Origin: UBA6927 sp022447855
GTDB lineage: Bacteria; Chloroflexota; Dehalococcoidia; Lucifugimonadales; UBA6927
Assembly (NCBI GenBank): GCA_022447855.1
Contig: JAKUTX010000001.1
Span: 124,001 to 188,000 of the forward strand
Length of the DNA stretch: 64,000 nt
Reading direction: 5' to 3'
In this document: piece by piece, positions 1 through 8,955 of the stretch
Layout of the letters: every line of letters begins with the position of its first letter
How positions within the stretch are numbered: position 1 is the stretch's first letter
Position numbers and translations under genes: made by a program
Notes under the pieces: generated by a model
Database searches by the model: none
Told to the model about the DNA's origin: nothing
Seen by the model: only the letters and a program-made list of their open reading frames with translations

Positions 1-584
1 GCTAGTTGAGCTGACAGTTTTCCAGCATCAGATATTAGACCATCAATCAACTCAAGTTTTGCTCCCGAAATAGAAACTTCTTTTTGATTAGCTTCAGGCG
101 CATCTTTGGGCATAAAAACATAAGATTCCATACCAGCCTTAGATGCATACGCTGTCATAGCACCACCTGCGTTTCCTGCTGATGGTATAGTAACTTTTGA
201 AATTCCGAATTCCGATGCTTTTGAAATGGCTGCAGACAATCCCCTAGCCTTGAAACTTGCAGTTGGATTTAAACTCTCATCTTTGACAAACAATTTTTCA
301 CAATTAAGCTCTTTAGCAACTTTTGAAATCTCAAAAATCGGAGTAAAACCTTCTCCCAATGTAACAATGTTTTTGGAATCGATTATTGGCAGTAATTCAA
401 AATAACGCCACATTGTAGGATCTCTATAATTCAGCACATCCCTATCAAATTCCTTTGCAGCAGATTTTAAATCATATCTTGGATATAGAACCCCTCCGCA
501 TTCTGGGCATAATCGATGGACTTTAGATGCATCCTGTAACACCCCACACAACGTGCATTCAATATGAATTAAATAACTTTTCAT
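1..584 (-). CDS. thrC: Threonine synthase, 3' end outside window
   Basis: N-terminal 194 residues of a PLP fold-type II enzyme that converts O-phosphohomoserine to threonine. It begins with a zinc-ribbon-like domain (Cys10, Cys13, Cys26, Cys29), as in many archaeal and bacterial long threonine synthases. The PLP lysine is K112, in the motif TASFKARG, followed by the phosphate-binding SAGNAGGA stretch. The ATG at 584 is preceded by GAGGGA at a good distance and by an extended -10 box at 617-625. The reading frame is open to the window edge, so the gene is cut by the window and not broken. The fold is certain. The exact substrate is inferred from the zinc ribbon plus PLP domain order. Confidence 0.88.
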   Translation of the reverse strand, partial: MKSYLIHIECTLCGVLQDASKVHRLCPECGGVLYPRYDLKSAAKEFDRDVLNYRDPTMWRYFELLPIIDSKNIVTLGEGFTPIFEISKVAKELNCEKLFVKDESLNPTASFKARGLSAAISKASEFGISKVTIPSAGNAGGAMTAYASKAGMESYVFMPKDAPEANQKEVSISGAKLELIDGLISDAGKLSAQL

Positions 585-616
585 TATTCCCTCATTTTCT
601 TAAAGCTTTAAATCTT

Positions 617-625
617 ATTATATCA
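617..625 (-). promoter_or_regulatory. Extended -10 promoter of thrC
   Basis: On the minus strand this reads TGATATAAT, a TGnTATAAT extended -10 element. The predicted start of transcription is near 610, giving a leader of about 25 nt that contains the SD. No good -35 box is seen, which is typical of extended -10 promoters. The same 9-mer precedes mutL and the gene at 32700. Confidence 0.6.
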
Positions 626-714
626 ACAATAATTGACTGAATCTAAAGGGTTGTAGACATATTAAATCTATATTAAAGTGGTCTTACAAAATCACTTTTT
701 TGGAGGAGTTCTAC

Positions 715-2052
715 ATGGTTACTAACATAGAAAAGAAATATTTCGAACTACATCCAGGCTCTGCAGAAAGACACGACAAAGCAAGAAACATTTTTCCAGA
801 TGGAGTAACTCATGATGGCAGAAGACAAAACCCTTTTCAAATTTATGCTACTAGAGGTTCAGGCGCATACAAATGGGACGTAGACGGAAATAAATTGATT
901 GATTATTGGACAGGACATGGTTCTATGATCCTAGGCCACTCTCATCCACAAATTGTTGATGCAATTCAAAAACAAATCACATTAGGAACTCACTTAAGTG
1001 CAAATTCCGACTTGGAAATCGAGTGGGGTTCATTAGTGAAAAAATTAATACCTAGTGCAGAAAAAGTAAGGTTTCACAGTTCCGGAACCGAGTCTACTAT
1101 GATGGCAATAAGAATGGCTAGAGCATATACTCGAAAAACTAAAATTATTAAATTTAATGGTCATTTTCATGGATGGAGTGATTATCTAACTGCTGGTGCA
1201 ACAGATGGAATGGGAGGGATACCTGAAGAAACACTCCAAACTATGATTGTGATTGAACCTGGTGATATCAACCTAGTAACTGAGGTTTTAGAAAGAGACA
1301 AGGATATTGCTGGAATAATTATTGAACCAACAGGTGCCCACATGGGACTTGAACCAATCCCCTCATCATTTCTAGAAAAGTTAAGGGATGTAGCAACTCG
1401 ATTTGAAACTGTACTAATTTTTGATGAAGTAGTTACAGGTTTTAGAGTGTCCAGAGGAGGTGCCCAATCAAGATTCGGAATCACCCCAGACCTTACCACC
1501 TTAGCCAAAATACTGGGAGGCGGTTTACCTGGAGGAGCAGTAGCTGGAAAAGCCGACATAATTAACATGATTGAATCTAATTCAGATCCTGATTTCAACA
1601 GGAATAATCGAATTGGTCACAATGGGACTTTCAATGCTAATCCTCTGTCAGCATCTGCAGGGGTAACAGCTCTTAATTTAATTGACTCAACAGATATTAA
1701 TGCAGTAGCTGAAGAAAGAGCAATCCGTTTAACTGAAGGTCTAAACAATGTACTAAAAAAAATGGAAATCCCTGGTTGTGCCACAAACCTTAGTTCTCTT
1801 GCATTCTTAAGAATAGGAATTGATGAGTCAAGTGCAGATCCAGACATCAATCCAAATGCAGCACAACAAAACAGATCCCTGGGAACTGATGATCTTTCAA
1901 AACAACTAAGCTTAGCATTAATAAACAATGGAATTCATGCCACTTCTACAAGATTTATATTAAGTGCCGCACACTCACAAGATGACATTAAAACCACCCT
2001 ACAAGCGGTGGAACAATCTTTAATCGACGTCCGAAACCAAGGATTGGTATAG
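715..2052 (+). CDS. Class III aminotransferase, glutamate-1-semialdehyde aminomutase-like
   Basis: A 445-residue PLP enzyme of the class III (omega) aminotransferase superfamily. Features include SSGTESTMMAIRMAR (PLP phosphate site), HGWSDY, FDEVVTGFR (Asp contacting the pyridine nitrogen) and the PLP lysine in LAKILGGGLPGG. The layout resembles HemL, but no other tetrapyrrole gene is nearby and many HemL-like proteins act on other amino donors, so I do not assign hemL. The ATG at 715 is chosen over the in-frame TTG at 700 because GGAGGAG at 702-708 lies 6 nt before it. The acyl-CoA dehydrogenase gene starts 13 nt after its stop, so the two are probably one operon, perhaps catabolising an amino compound. 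That role is an inference. Confidence 0.85.
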   Translation: MVTNIEKKYFELHPGSAERHDKARNIFPDGVTHDGRRQNPFQIYATRGSGAYKWDVDGNKLIDYWTGHGSMILGHSHPQIVDAIQKQITLGTHLSANSDLEIEWGSLVKKLIPSAEKVRFHSSGTESTMMAIRMARAYTRKTKIIKFNGHFHGWSDYLTAGATDGMGGIPEETLQTMIVIEPGDINLVTEVLERDKDIAGIIIEPTGAHMGLEPIPSSFLEKLRDVATRFETVLIFDEVVTGFRVSRGGAQSRFGITPDLTTLAKILGGGLPGGAVAGKADIINMIESNSDPDFNRNNRIGHNGTFNANPLSASAGVTALNLIDSTDINAVAEERAIRLTEGLNNVLKKMEIPGCATNLSSLAFLRIGIDESSADPDINPNAAQQNRSLGTDDLSKQLSLALINNGIHATSTRFILSAAHSQDDIKTTLQAVEQSLIDVRNQGLV

Positions 2053-2065
2053 TTGATTAAAACCT

Positions 2066-3250
2066 ATGCAACTTGAATTCAATTCATCTCAAAAAAAATT
2101 TAGACAAGAAATAAGATCTTTCCTAGAAGAAACGCTAGGTTCAGAATGGGATGGCATACTTCCTGACACCTATTTTACTGAAGAAAATTTTCCCAAAGTC
2201 AGGCTCTTAACCAAAAAGTTAGCACAAAAGGGTTGGCTAACTATGTCTTGGCCAAAAGAGTACGGTGGATTGGAAATGAGTCATGTTGACCAAATGATTT
2301 TCAGTGAAGAAATGGCTTATTATAGAGCTCCAACTAGAGACATGACCATTGGAACTGAATTAGTAGGACCTACGCTAATGTTGTATGGGGAAAAATATCA
2401 AAAAGAAAAATTCCTCCCCTCAATATCTAATGGAGATTCTATTTTTTGCCAAGGCTTTAGTGAACCTGGTTCTGGTTCCGATCTCGCTTCTCTAAAAACT
2501 TCTGCAATAAAAGATGGAGATGATTACATTATAAATGGATCGAAAATTTGGACCAGCGGAGCTCACAAATCCACACATTGTTATCTAATGACTCGAACAA
2601 ATACAGATGCTCCAAAACACAAAGGTATCAGCATTTTCATTGTAGACATGAAATCCCCAGGAATATCCGTGAAACCCATCGAAAATATGTTTGGTGTTCA
2701 TTACTTTAATGAGATTTTTTTCGATAATGTAAGAGTACCTGCAGAAAATATGGTAGGACAAGAAAATGAAGGATGGTATATAGCAGCAAAGAGTCTAGAT
2801 TTTGAAAGATCTGGAGCAAGTAGATTTTCTGCAAACAAAAAAAATCTAGAGGACATTTTATTATTATCTAAAAACACCACCTTGAATGGTTCCACTTTAT
2901 CTTCTGAGCCAAAATTCAGACGAAGATACTCGAAACTTTGGACATCCAATGAAGCAGGGAAATTACTCTCTCACAAAGTTTGTTGGATGCAATCTCAGGG
3001 TCTAATCCCAAATCGCGAAGCTGCTGCATCAAAACTTATTGGAAGTGAAATTGCTCAAAAAATTTCACGATTTGGAATTAATAGCGCAAACCTATATGGT
3101 TTGTTGGAACCCGATAATAACTGGGCACCTATGAAAGGCAGACTCTCTATAGAATGGATGGATACTATTTCATTTACTATACGATCAGGAACTTCAGAAA
3201 TACAAAAAAATATCATCGCTACCAGAGGGCTAGGACTTCCAAGGTCATAG
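2066..3250 (+). CDS. Acyl-CoA dehydrogenase family protein
   Basis: A 394-residue FAD-dependent acyl-CoA dehydrogenase. It has the N-terminal helical domain, the FAD/substrate signature GFSEPGSGSDLASL near residues 132-145, a beta domain, and the C-terminal GTSEIQKNIIATRGLGLP motif that binds FAD. In medium-chain enzymes the catalytic Glu lies just before GTS (YEGTS). Here the residues are IRSGTS, so any catalytic base must come from elsewhere, as in FadE-type heteromeric or isovaleryl-type enzymes. It follows the aminotransferase gene by 13 nt and precedes crcB by 7 nt. Family is certain, substrate unknown. Confidence 0.9.
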   Translation: MQLEFNSSQKKFRQEIRSFLEETLGSEWDGILPDTYFTEENFPKVRLLTKKLAQKGWLTMSWPKEYGGLEMSHVDQMIFSEEMAYYRAPTRDMTIGTELVGPTLMLYGEKYQKEKFLPSISNGDSIFCQGFSEPGSGSDLASLKTSAIKDGDDYIINGSKIWTSGAHKSTHCYLMTRTNTDAPKHKGISIFIVDMKSPGISVKPIENMFGVHYFNEIFFDNVRVPAENMVGQENEGWYIAAKSLDFERSGASRFSANKKNLEDILLLSKNTTLNGSTLSSEPKFRRRYSKLWTSNEAGKLLSHKVCWMQSQGLIPNREAAASKLIGSEIAQKISRFGINSANLYGLLEPDNNWAPMKGRLSIEWMDTISFTIRSGTSEIQKNIIATRGLGLPRS

Positions 3251-3257
3251 GATAATC

Positions 3258-3644
3258 ATGTCAATTTCAATTCTTACATCTATTGCGTTAGGTGGTGCAA
3301 TAGGCTCAGTAGCTAGATATTCAATAGACAGATTATTTTCATTAATCTTGGGACCAGGAATACTCGGGATTTTAATTGTTAATATTAGTGGGTCATTTCT
3401 ACTAGGAATAATAAGCGCAATAATTTTAGAACAAGACCAATGGCCTGCTGAAGTAAAATTATTTACATCCGTCGGCATTCTAGGTTCTTACACGACTTTT
3501 TCGACATTAATGTTGACTAGTACTCAATTAGCAAATAATGGCGATCTCTGGAAAGCCCTATTAAATATTTCTGCAAGTTTAATATTTGGCATATTAGCTA
3601 CAATATTTGGCATATTTTTAGGAAAACTTTTCGTCCAATTCTAA
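3258..3644 (+). CDS. crcB: Fluoride channel CrcB/Fluc
   Basis: A 128-residue membrane protein with four hydrophobic segments, of the usual length for one Fluc subunit, which forms dual-topology homodimers that let fluoride leave the cell. Family marks are GGAIGSVARY near the N-terminus, NISGSFLLG in helix 2 and the helix-3 break GSYTTFSTLM, where the canonical motif is GFCGGFTTFST. It is a single gene and no fluoride riboswitch is visible upstream. The start ATG has a weak AGGAT and is probably translated as the third gene of the upstream operon. Confidence 0.88.
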   Translation: MSISILTSIALGGAIGSVARYSIDRLFSLILGPGILGILIVNISGSFLLGIISAIILEQDQWPAEVKLFTSVGILGSYTTFSTLMLTSTQLANNGDLWKALLNISASLIFGILATIFGIFLGKLFVQF

Positions 3645-3724
3645 AAAACCAAGATTGCGTTTCTGAATTTCTGTCAACCAACTCTAGATTGCCAATCATT
3701 CATAAGTTATAGTAGTTAAGATGT

Positions 3725-3798
3725 TGCCCGGTAGTGTAGAGGTATCACAGGGGACTTTGAATCCCTTGACCGAGGTTCGATTCCTCGCCGGGCAGCCA
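3725..3798 (+). tRNA. tRNA-Gln (anticodon TTG)
   Basis: The cloverleaf can be folded by eye. The acceptor stem TGCCCGG pairs with CCGGGCA. The anticodon loop CTTTGAA at 3755-3761 gives anticodon TTG (3757-3759), closed by a 5-bp stem with one G-T pair. The T loop is GGTTCGATTCC. CCA is encoded at 3796-3798. Confidence 0.95.
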
Positions 3799-3832
3799 AC
3801 CTTCTTATCCAAAACACTTAATAAGAAAAACT

Positions 3833-3908
3833 TGGAGCGGAAGACGGGATTCGAACCCGCGACCTTCTCCTTGGCAAGGAGATGCTCTACCAACTGAGCC
3901 ACTTCCGC
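3833..3908 (-). tRNA. tRNA-Gly (anticodon GCC)
   Basis: On the minus strand the acceptor GCGGAAG pairs with CTTCCGC. The anticodon loop is TTGCCAA between TCTCC and GGAGA, giving GCC. The T arm contains GGTTCGAATCC. The 3' CCA is encoded (3835-3833). It lies opposite in strand to tRNA-Gln, with about 35 bp between them. Confidence 0.95.
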
Positions 3909-3921
3909 ATAAATTTATGTG

Positions 3922-3994
<73 letters not shown>

Positions 3995-4080
3995 GTCAGC
4001 AATATGTTAGAACCGCTCCATGACACTGTCAAGCGAAAAGAAAATATTAAAAACAACAATTGGGAACGTGAGCTCCTCCT

Positions 4081-4131
4081 TTGTTTGCCAACTCGAAATG
4101 TAGTAAAATGTCATCAACATCTACTAGATGT
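4081..4131 (+). promoter_or_regulatory. Promoter and palindromic operator of the PDH operon
   Basis: A -35-like TTGTTT at 4081-4086 and a -10 box TAAAAT at 4104-4109 are 17 bp apart. The predicted start of transcription, near 4116, is covered by a perfect 7-1-7 inverted repeat, ACATCTACTAGATGT, at 4117-4131. A palindrome there would suit a repressor, or could form a small hairpin at the mRNA 5' end. The -35 box is poor. Confidence 0.45.
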
Positions 4132-4156
4132 AAATTAAGCGGGATATGGGGAAAAT

Positions 4157-5539
4157 TTGGCTGAGTGTGACATTTTAGTAATTGGTACTGGACCAGGCGG
4201 TTATGTAGCAGCAATACGTGCAGCGCAATTAGGAATGAAAACTATCGTCCTGGAAAAAGATAGTATAGGTGGCGTCTGCCTCAATTGGGGCTGTATACCT
4301 AGCAAAGCTTTGTTAAGGAATGCAGAAGTACTTCGACTGGTACAAAACTCTACCGAATTTGGAATCGAAATAGATAATTTTTCTGCCGATTTTGGCAAAG
4401 CAATTAGCAGAAGCCGAGATGTTGTAAAACGGTTAACAAGTGGTGTTGAATTTCTTCTGAAAAAGAATAATGTCACTACCATTCTAGGTACCGGTCAATT
4501 TAACAATGAAGGTGTTGTTGAAATATTAGAAACTGGTGAAACCATTCATGCAAAAAATACAATAATTGCTACAGGAGCTCGTCCAAGACATATACCTTCA
4601 ATTCCAGTCGATGGAAAAATAGTTATCACTAGTAAAGAAGCTTTGCAACTAGAAAACATTCCTGAGAACACAATGATTATTGGAGGGGGAGCAATAGGAT
4701 GTGAATTTGCTGATGTTTATAGTTCATATGGTTCCAGTGTCACAATAGTTGAAATGTTAGATCGTCTTCTCCCTCTAGAAGACGAAGAAATAAGTCAGCA
4801 ACTTGAACGTTCCTTCAAAAGAAAAAAAATTAAAATTAAAACAGGTACTTCCATAGACTCAGTCAAAATTGAAAACGATCAAGCTGTAGTCAGTTTTACT
4901 GATTCTAAAGGGGCACAAGAGCAATCATTTGATCGAGTACTATTGAGCGTGGGAATACAAGCAAATTCTGACAATTTGGGATTAGCCAATACAAGAATTG
5001 AAACTGAACGAGATTACATAATCATAGATGATAATATGCAAACCACTCATGAGCACATTTTTGCCATCGGAGATGTTACAGGAAAATTACCCCTTGCTCA
5101 TGTTGCATCATCTCAGGCAGTAAATGTGGTGGAACATATTGCAGGACTCAACCCTCCTGCATTAGACTACAATTTTATGCCCCGTGCCACCTATTGTTCT
5201 CCACAAGTAGCAAGCATAGGAATCACTGAATCACAAGCAAAAGATTTAGGTAAAAATTTTTCTATTGGCCGCTTTCCTCTTTCCGCTAATGGTAAAGCCC
5301 TAGGACTTGGTGAATCTTCAGGTTTTATTAAACTGATATTAGATGAGGATGTAGGAGAAATTTTAGGAGCTCACATTATCGGAGCTGAAGCAACAGAGTT
5401 ATTAGGTGAAATTGCAATCACAAAATTCCTGGAAGGAACAAATGAGGAATTAGGATTCGTAACCCATCCTCACCCTACAATTTCTGAGGCACTAAAAGAA
5501 GCAGCGCTGGATGCAACCAACCAAGCAATTCATATATAA
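4157..5539 (+). CDS. lpdA: Dihydrolipoyl dehydrogenase (E3)
   Basis: A 460-residue FAD/NAD flavoprotein that re-oxidises dihydrolipoamide in 2-oxoacid dehydrogenase complexes. It shows the FAD Rossmann motif GTGPGGYVAA, the redox disulfide Cys41/Cys46 in CLNWGC, the NAD fold GGGAIGCEFADV and the active-site base HPHPTISE near the C-terminus. The start is TTG at 4157, 5 nt after GGGG. No in-frame ATG exists nearby. It is the first gene of a four-gene operon with E1alpha, E1beta and E2, so it serves that complex, although E3 is usually shared with others such as the glycine cleavage system. Confidence 0.95.
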   Translation: MAECDILVIGTGPGGYVAAIRAAQLGMKTIVLEKDSIGGVCLNWGCIPSKALLRNAEVLRLVQNSTEFGIEIDNFSADFGKAISRSRDVVKRLTSGVEFLLKKNNVTTILGTGQFNNEGVVEILETGETIHAKNTIIATGARPRHIPSIPVDGKIVITSKEALQLENIPENTMIIGGGAIGCEFADVYSSYGSSVTIVEMLDRLLPLEDEEISQQLERSFKRKKIKIKTGTSIDSVKIENDQAVVSFTDSKGAQEQSFDRVLLSVGIQANSDNLGLANTRIETERDYIIIDDNMQTTHEHIFAIGDVTGKLPLAHVASSQAVNVVEHIAGLNPPALDYNFMPRATYCSPQVASIGITESQAKDLGKNFSIGRFPLSANGKALGLGESSGFIKLILDEDVGEILGAHIIGAEATELLGEIAITKFLEGTNEELGFVTHPHPTISEALKEAALDATNQAIHI

Positions 5540-5571
5540 TTAATCAAAAGGTACCGAGAGGTGAAATCCAT

Positions 5572-6582
5572 ATGGCAATTGATGAATTAATACCAAATGA
5601 TAAGAGTGGATTTGCTTATGATTTAGCTAATAGTGAATTGTCTGATTTTTATCGTAAAATGCTTAGAATCAGAAGGTTCGAAGAAGCAAGTGCCAATCTG
5701 TATATGCAAGGTCATATAAAAGGATTTTTGCACCTGTACATTGGAGAAGAGGCAATAGCTGTAGGTTCTATATCTGCCTTATCTTCAAATGATTATGTAG
5801 TAACCCATTACCGTGACCATGGTCATGCAATTGCTAAAGGCATGGAATCCAAAACCGCTATGGCTGAACTATGTGGAAAATCTACAGGAAGTAGTGGAGG
5901 AAAAGGTGGATCAATGCACCTAATAGATGCTTCAAAAAAATTCATGGGAGGATATGCAATAGTAGCTGGTCAAATGCCAATGGCAGCTGGAATAGCTCTG
6001 GCTAACCAATACCGTGGAGATGATAGTGTTGTCCTTTGTTATTTTGGAGACGGAGCAGTAAATGAAGGTGCCTTTCACGAAACAATGAATCTTGCGTCTG
6101 TTTGGAACCTACCAATGATTTTCTTCTTAGAAAACAACCTTTATGGAATGGGAACACATGCTGATCGAGCTAGAGCTGGAGGTGCCCATGAAATTTACAA
6201 GGCGGCAGAGGCGTATTCTATGCCAGGAGTACAGATTGATGGAATGCAATTAAGTACTGTATACAATCACACAAGAGAAATCGTAGAAGACATACGAACA
6301 AACGGTGGACCACGATTTATTGAAGCAATGTGTTATCGATACCGTGGACATTCGATGGCAGACCCTTCCATGTACCGTGAAAGAGAAGAAGTAGAAGAAC
6401 ATAGAGACCGTGACCCCATCGACAACTACAGAAAGTGGTTGATAGAAGATCAGTCATTTGATGAAAAAACTATTAACGACATTGATACAGAAATTGAAAC
6501 TGAGATCGAATCTGCAGTAAAATTTGCTATGGATAGTCCTGAACCTGAACCTGATACTTTATTCGAGAATATATATGTCTGA
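5572..6582 (+). CDS. pdhA: Pyruvate dehydrogenase E1 alpha subunit
   Basis: A 336-residue thiamine-diphosphate-binding subunit that decarboxylates the 2-oxoacid and passes the acyl group to the lipoyl arm. The ThDP/Mg motif runs from GDGAVNEGAF to ENN (residues about 160-190). The phosphorylation-loop-like region RYRGHSMADPSMYR is conserved. GAGAGGTG lies upstream of the ATG. It has the typical length for a heterotetrameric E1 alpha. The last 8 nt overlap the pdhB start, which implies coupled translation. Pyruvate is the likely substrate, but acetoin or branched-chain 2-oxoacids cannot be excluded by motif alone. Confidence 0.92.
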   Translation: MAIDELIPNDKSGFAYDLANSELSDFYRKMLRIRRFEEASANLYMQGHIKGFLHLYIGEEAIAVGSISALSSNDYVVTHYRDHGHAIAKGMESKTAMAELCGKSTGSSGGKGGSMHLIDASKKFMGGYAIVAGQMPMAAGIALANQYRGDDSVVLCYFGDGAVNEGAFHETMNLASVWNLPMIFFLENNLYGMGTHADRARAGGAHEIYKAAEAYSMPGVQIDGMQLSTVYNHTREIVEDIRTNGGPRFIEAMCYRYRGHSMADPSMYREREEVEEHRDRDPIDNYRKWLIEDQSFDEKTINDIDTEIETEIESAVKFAMDSPEPEPDTLFENIYV

Positions 6583-7612
6583 TATTCAAAATGAAATTAA
6601 CCAAAAACCTGAAGCTAGATTAAATCTACAAGGCGAATCTGAAATGATTCTGAGAGAGGCAGTCGCTTTTGCGCTCGCTGAAGCATTAGAATCTGATGAG
6701 GATGTATTCATTATGGGCGAAGACATAGGAGCCTATGGTGGACCTTATGCTGTAACACGGGGTTTCCTAGAAAAATATGGTGACAAAAGAATCAAGGACA
6801 CACCAATATCTGAAGCCGCAATTGTTGGAGCAGGAGGAGGAGCTGCAGTTGCAGGGCTAAGACCCATAGTTGAATTAATGACCATAAACTTCAGTCTAGT
6901 CGCTATGGACCAGATTGTTAATCACGTAGCCAGATTTCGATATATGTCTAACGGGCAATTCCAAGTACCATTAGTAATCAGAACAGTTACAGGAGGAGGA
7001 GCTCAACTAGGAGCTACTCATTCTCAAAGTTTTGAAAGCATGTTTGCTTCGATACCTGGATTGTTAGTTGCAACTCCTTCAACACCCTATGATGCATTAG
7101 GCTTACTACGCACAGCCATAAAAGACAATAATCCTGTAATTTTCGCAGAACATGCATTGTTATATGGGATCAAAGGAAAAGTGCCAAAAACCCACTATGA
7201 AATCCCTTTTGGCAAAGCGGCCTTCCGTAGAGAAGGAAAAGACATTACGATCATTGGATATTCTAGAATGGCACATATAGCGGAAGAAGCTGCAGAAATC
7301 CTCTCGCACAGAGGTATTCAAGCAGATGTAATTGATCTAAGAACTCTCAGACCACTTGATATGGAAAGCATCATCAAATCTGTCCAAAAAACAAACAGGG
7401 CAGTAATTGTTGAAGAAACTTGGTTAACAGGAGGATTTTCTGGTGAAATTGCTAGCCGTATCCATGAAACTGCCTTCGACTACCTTGATGGACCGGTAGT
7501 TCGTGTGAATGGATTAGATGTTCCAGCCCCTTACTCTGGAAAATTAGAGGCGGCTACTATACCTACTGCGCTTGAAGTTTCTGAATCAATACGTAAAAAT
7601 CTAGGAATTTAA
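6575..7612 (+). CDS. pdhB: Pyruvate dehydrogenase E1 beta subunit
   Basis: A 345-residue transketolase-like beta subunit that completes the E1 active site. It has an N-terminal pyrimidine-binding domain (MGEDIGAYGG, PISEAAIVGAG) and a C-terminal transketolase domain (VIDLRTLRPLDMESI, VEETWLTGGF). The ATG at 6575 overlaps the pdhA stop by 8 nt (ATGTCTGA). The frame is open further upstream, but that stretch lies inside pdhA. SEAAIVGAGGGAAVAGLRP is slightly Gly/Ala-richer than usual. It works with PdhA and PdhC. Confidence 0.93.
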   Translation: MSDIQNEINQKPEARLNLQGESEMILREAVAFALAEALESDEDVFIMGEDIGAYGGPYAVTRGFLEKYGDKRIKDTPISEAAIVGAGGGAAVAGLRPIVELMTINFSLVAMDQIVNHVARFRYMSNGQFQVPLVIRTVTGGGAQLGATHSQSFESMFASIPGLLVATPSTPYDALGLLRTAIKDNNPVIFAEHALLYGIKGKVPKTHYEIPFGKAAFRREGKDITIIGYSRMAHIAEEAAEILSHRGIQADVIDLRTLRPLDMESIIKSVQKTNRAVIVEETWLTGGFSGEIASRIHETAFDYLDGPVVRVNGLDVPAPYSGKLEAATIPTALEVSESIRKNLGI

Positions 7613-7634
7613 TCCCCTTGGAGGTAAATTTAAA

Positions 7635-8951
7635 ATGCCAATAAATATTAATATGCCTCAAATGGGATACGATATGCAAGAGGGTACCGTAGTAAAATGG
7701 ACCAAATCAGCAGGAGATGAAATTTCAGTAGGTGATGTGATTGCTGAAATCGAAACTGACAAAGCTGTTGTCGAATTCGAATCTCCAAACAAAGGACAAA
7801 TTTCAGCACTTCTTGTTGCTGAAGGTGAAACAATTGAGGTAGGAAAACCAATTGCTACAATTGACGATGGTCAAACACAAGCAGTACCCGAACCTATACA
7901 AACTGAAGTCTCTTCAGCTCAAATTAAGAAACCTGCCGATGACACAGAACCATCTGATTTAAACCTCAGCACCAGCAACCAACAACCAAACCCCTCAATG
8001 ACAACTGCAGGATTTAAAGTATCTCCTATTGCTAAAAGGTTAGCGAGTGAAAGAGGAATTGATTTAATTAATGTTGTGGGAACCGGACCTGGTGGGAGAA
8101 TCACAAAAACCGATATCCTAAATTACTCTCCAGATAATAACCCCTCTGTTGAATTAGAAGGGTCCACACAATTAACTCAAAACACTAGTCAACCTCTCAT
8201 TGAACCAGAACCAGAACCAGAAATTACAACCGCTGAGGCAGACTCCCTGTTAGATTCTCCTTCTGATTCCAATTCACAAACCATGTCTAGAATGCGACAA
8301 CAAATCGCACGCGTAACTACTCTCAGCAAACAAGAGAAACCTCATTTTTATGTCTCTACTGACATAGACATGACTGAAGCAATGAACGTCCGAACTCAAA
8401 TAAACAAGGCCTTAGAACCCGATGGTATTCGGGTCTCGGTTAATGACATGATCATCCTTGCATGCGTCGGAGCTTTAAAAGAATTCCCGAATATGAATGC
8501 ATATTTCAACAATGAAAATATTCAATTAAACGAACAGATCAATATTGGTATGGCAATAGCAACTGATGAAGGTTTAATTATGCCAGCCATTATGGATTGT
8601 GATTCAAAAGATCTTAAAGAGCTAGCTCAGTCTAGTAAAGATCTCATTCAAAGATCAAACTCGGGAAGTTTGCGTTCTCAAGAGTATACTGGAGGAACCT
8701 TCGCAGTGAGTAACCTGGGGATCTTTGATGTGACCAGTTTTGTTGCTATCATCCAACCACCTCAATCTGCAATATTAGCAGTAGGAAAAGTTTCTCAACG
8801 CCCTGTAGTAAAGGACAACTCAGTAGCTATTGCTCAGGTGATGACGGCTACACTTGCAGCTGATCATAGAATCGTAGATGGGGCTGAAGGAGCGAAGTTT
8901 ATTCAGCATGTTAAAAACACATTAGAAACCCCAATGTCTTTAGTCATGTAA
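7635..8951 (+). CDS. pdhC: Dihydrolipoyl acyltransferase (E2)
   Basis: A 438-residue core of the complex. Residues 1-78 form one lipoyl domain with the lipoylated lysine K43 (IETDKAVVEFE). A Pro/Glu-rich linker follows. Residues about 133-168 are the peripheral-subunit-binding domain (VSPIAKRLASERGID). A second acidic linker with an EPEPEPE stretch comes next. From about residue 210 it is the trimeric acyltransferase domain, with catalytic H411 in DHRIVDG. GGAGG precedes the ATG. It ends 4 bp before the convergent MFS gene. Confidence 0.93.
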   Translation: MPININMPQMGYDMQEGTVVKWTKSAGDEISVGDVIAEIETDKAVVEFESPNKGQISALLVAEGETIEVGKPIATIDDGQTQAVPEPIQTEVSSAQIKKPADDTEPSDLNLSTSNQQPNPSMTTAGFKVSPIAKRLASERGIDLINVVGTGPGGRITKTDILNYSPDNNPSVELEGSTQLTQNTSQPLIEPEPEPEITTAEADSLLDSPSDSNSQTMSRMRQQIARVTTLSKQEKPHFYVSTDIDMTEAMNVRTQINKALEPDGIRVSVNDMIILACVGALKEFPNMNAYFNNENIQLNEQINIGMAIATDEGLIMPAIMDCDSKDLKELAQSSKDLIQRSNSGSLRSQEYTGGTFAVSNLGIFDVTSFVAIIQPPQSAILAVGKVSQRPVVKDNSVAIAQVMTATLAADHRIVDGAEGAKFIQHVKNTLETPMSLVM

Positions 8952-8955
8952 TCAC

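Noticed and set aside
1182..1928. Two antisense open frames inside the class III aminotransferase gene
   Set aside because: They are mirror frames of a strongly conserved PLP enzyme; low-complexity composition and no start signals.
8200..8225. Short tandem repeat of GAACCA-type hexamers
   Set aside because: It encodes the Glu-Pro linker of the E2 subunit. It is low-complexity coding DNA, not a separate element.
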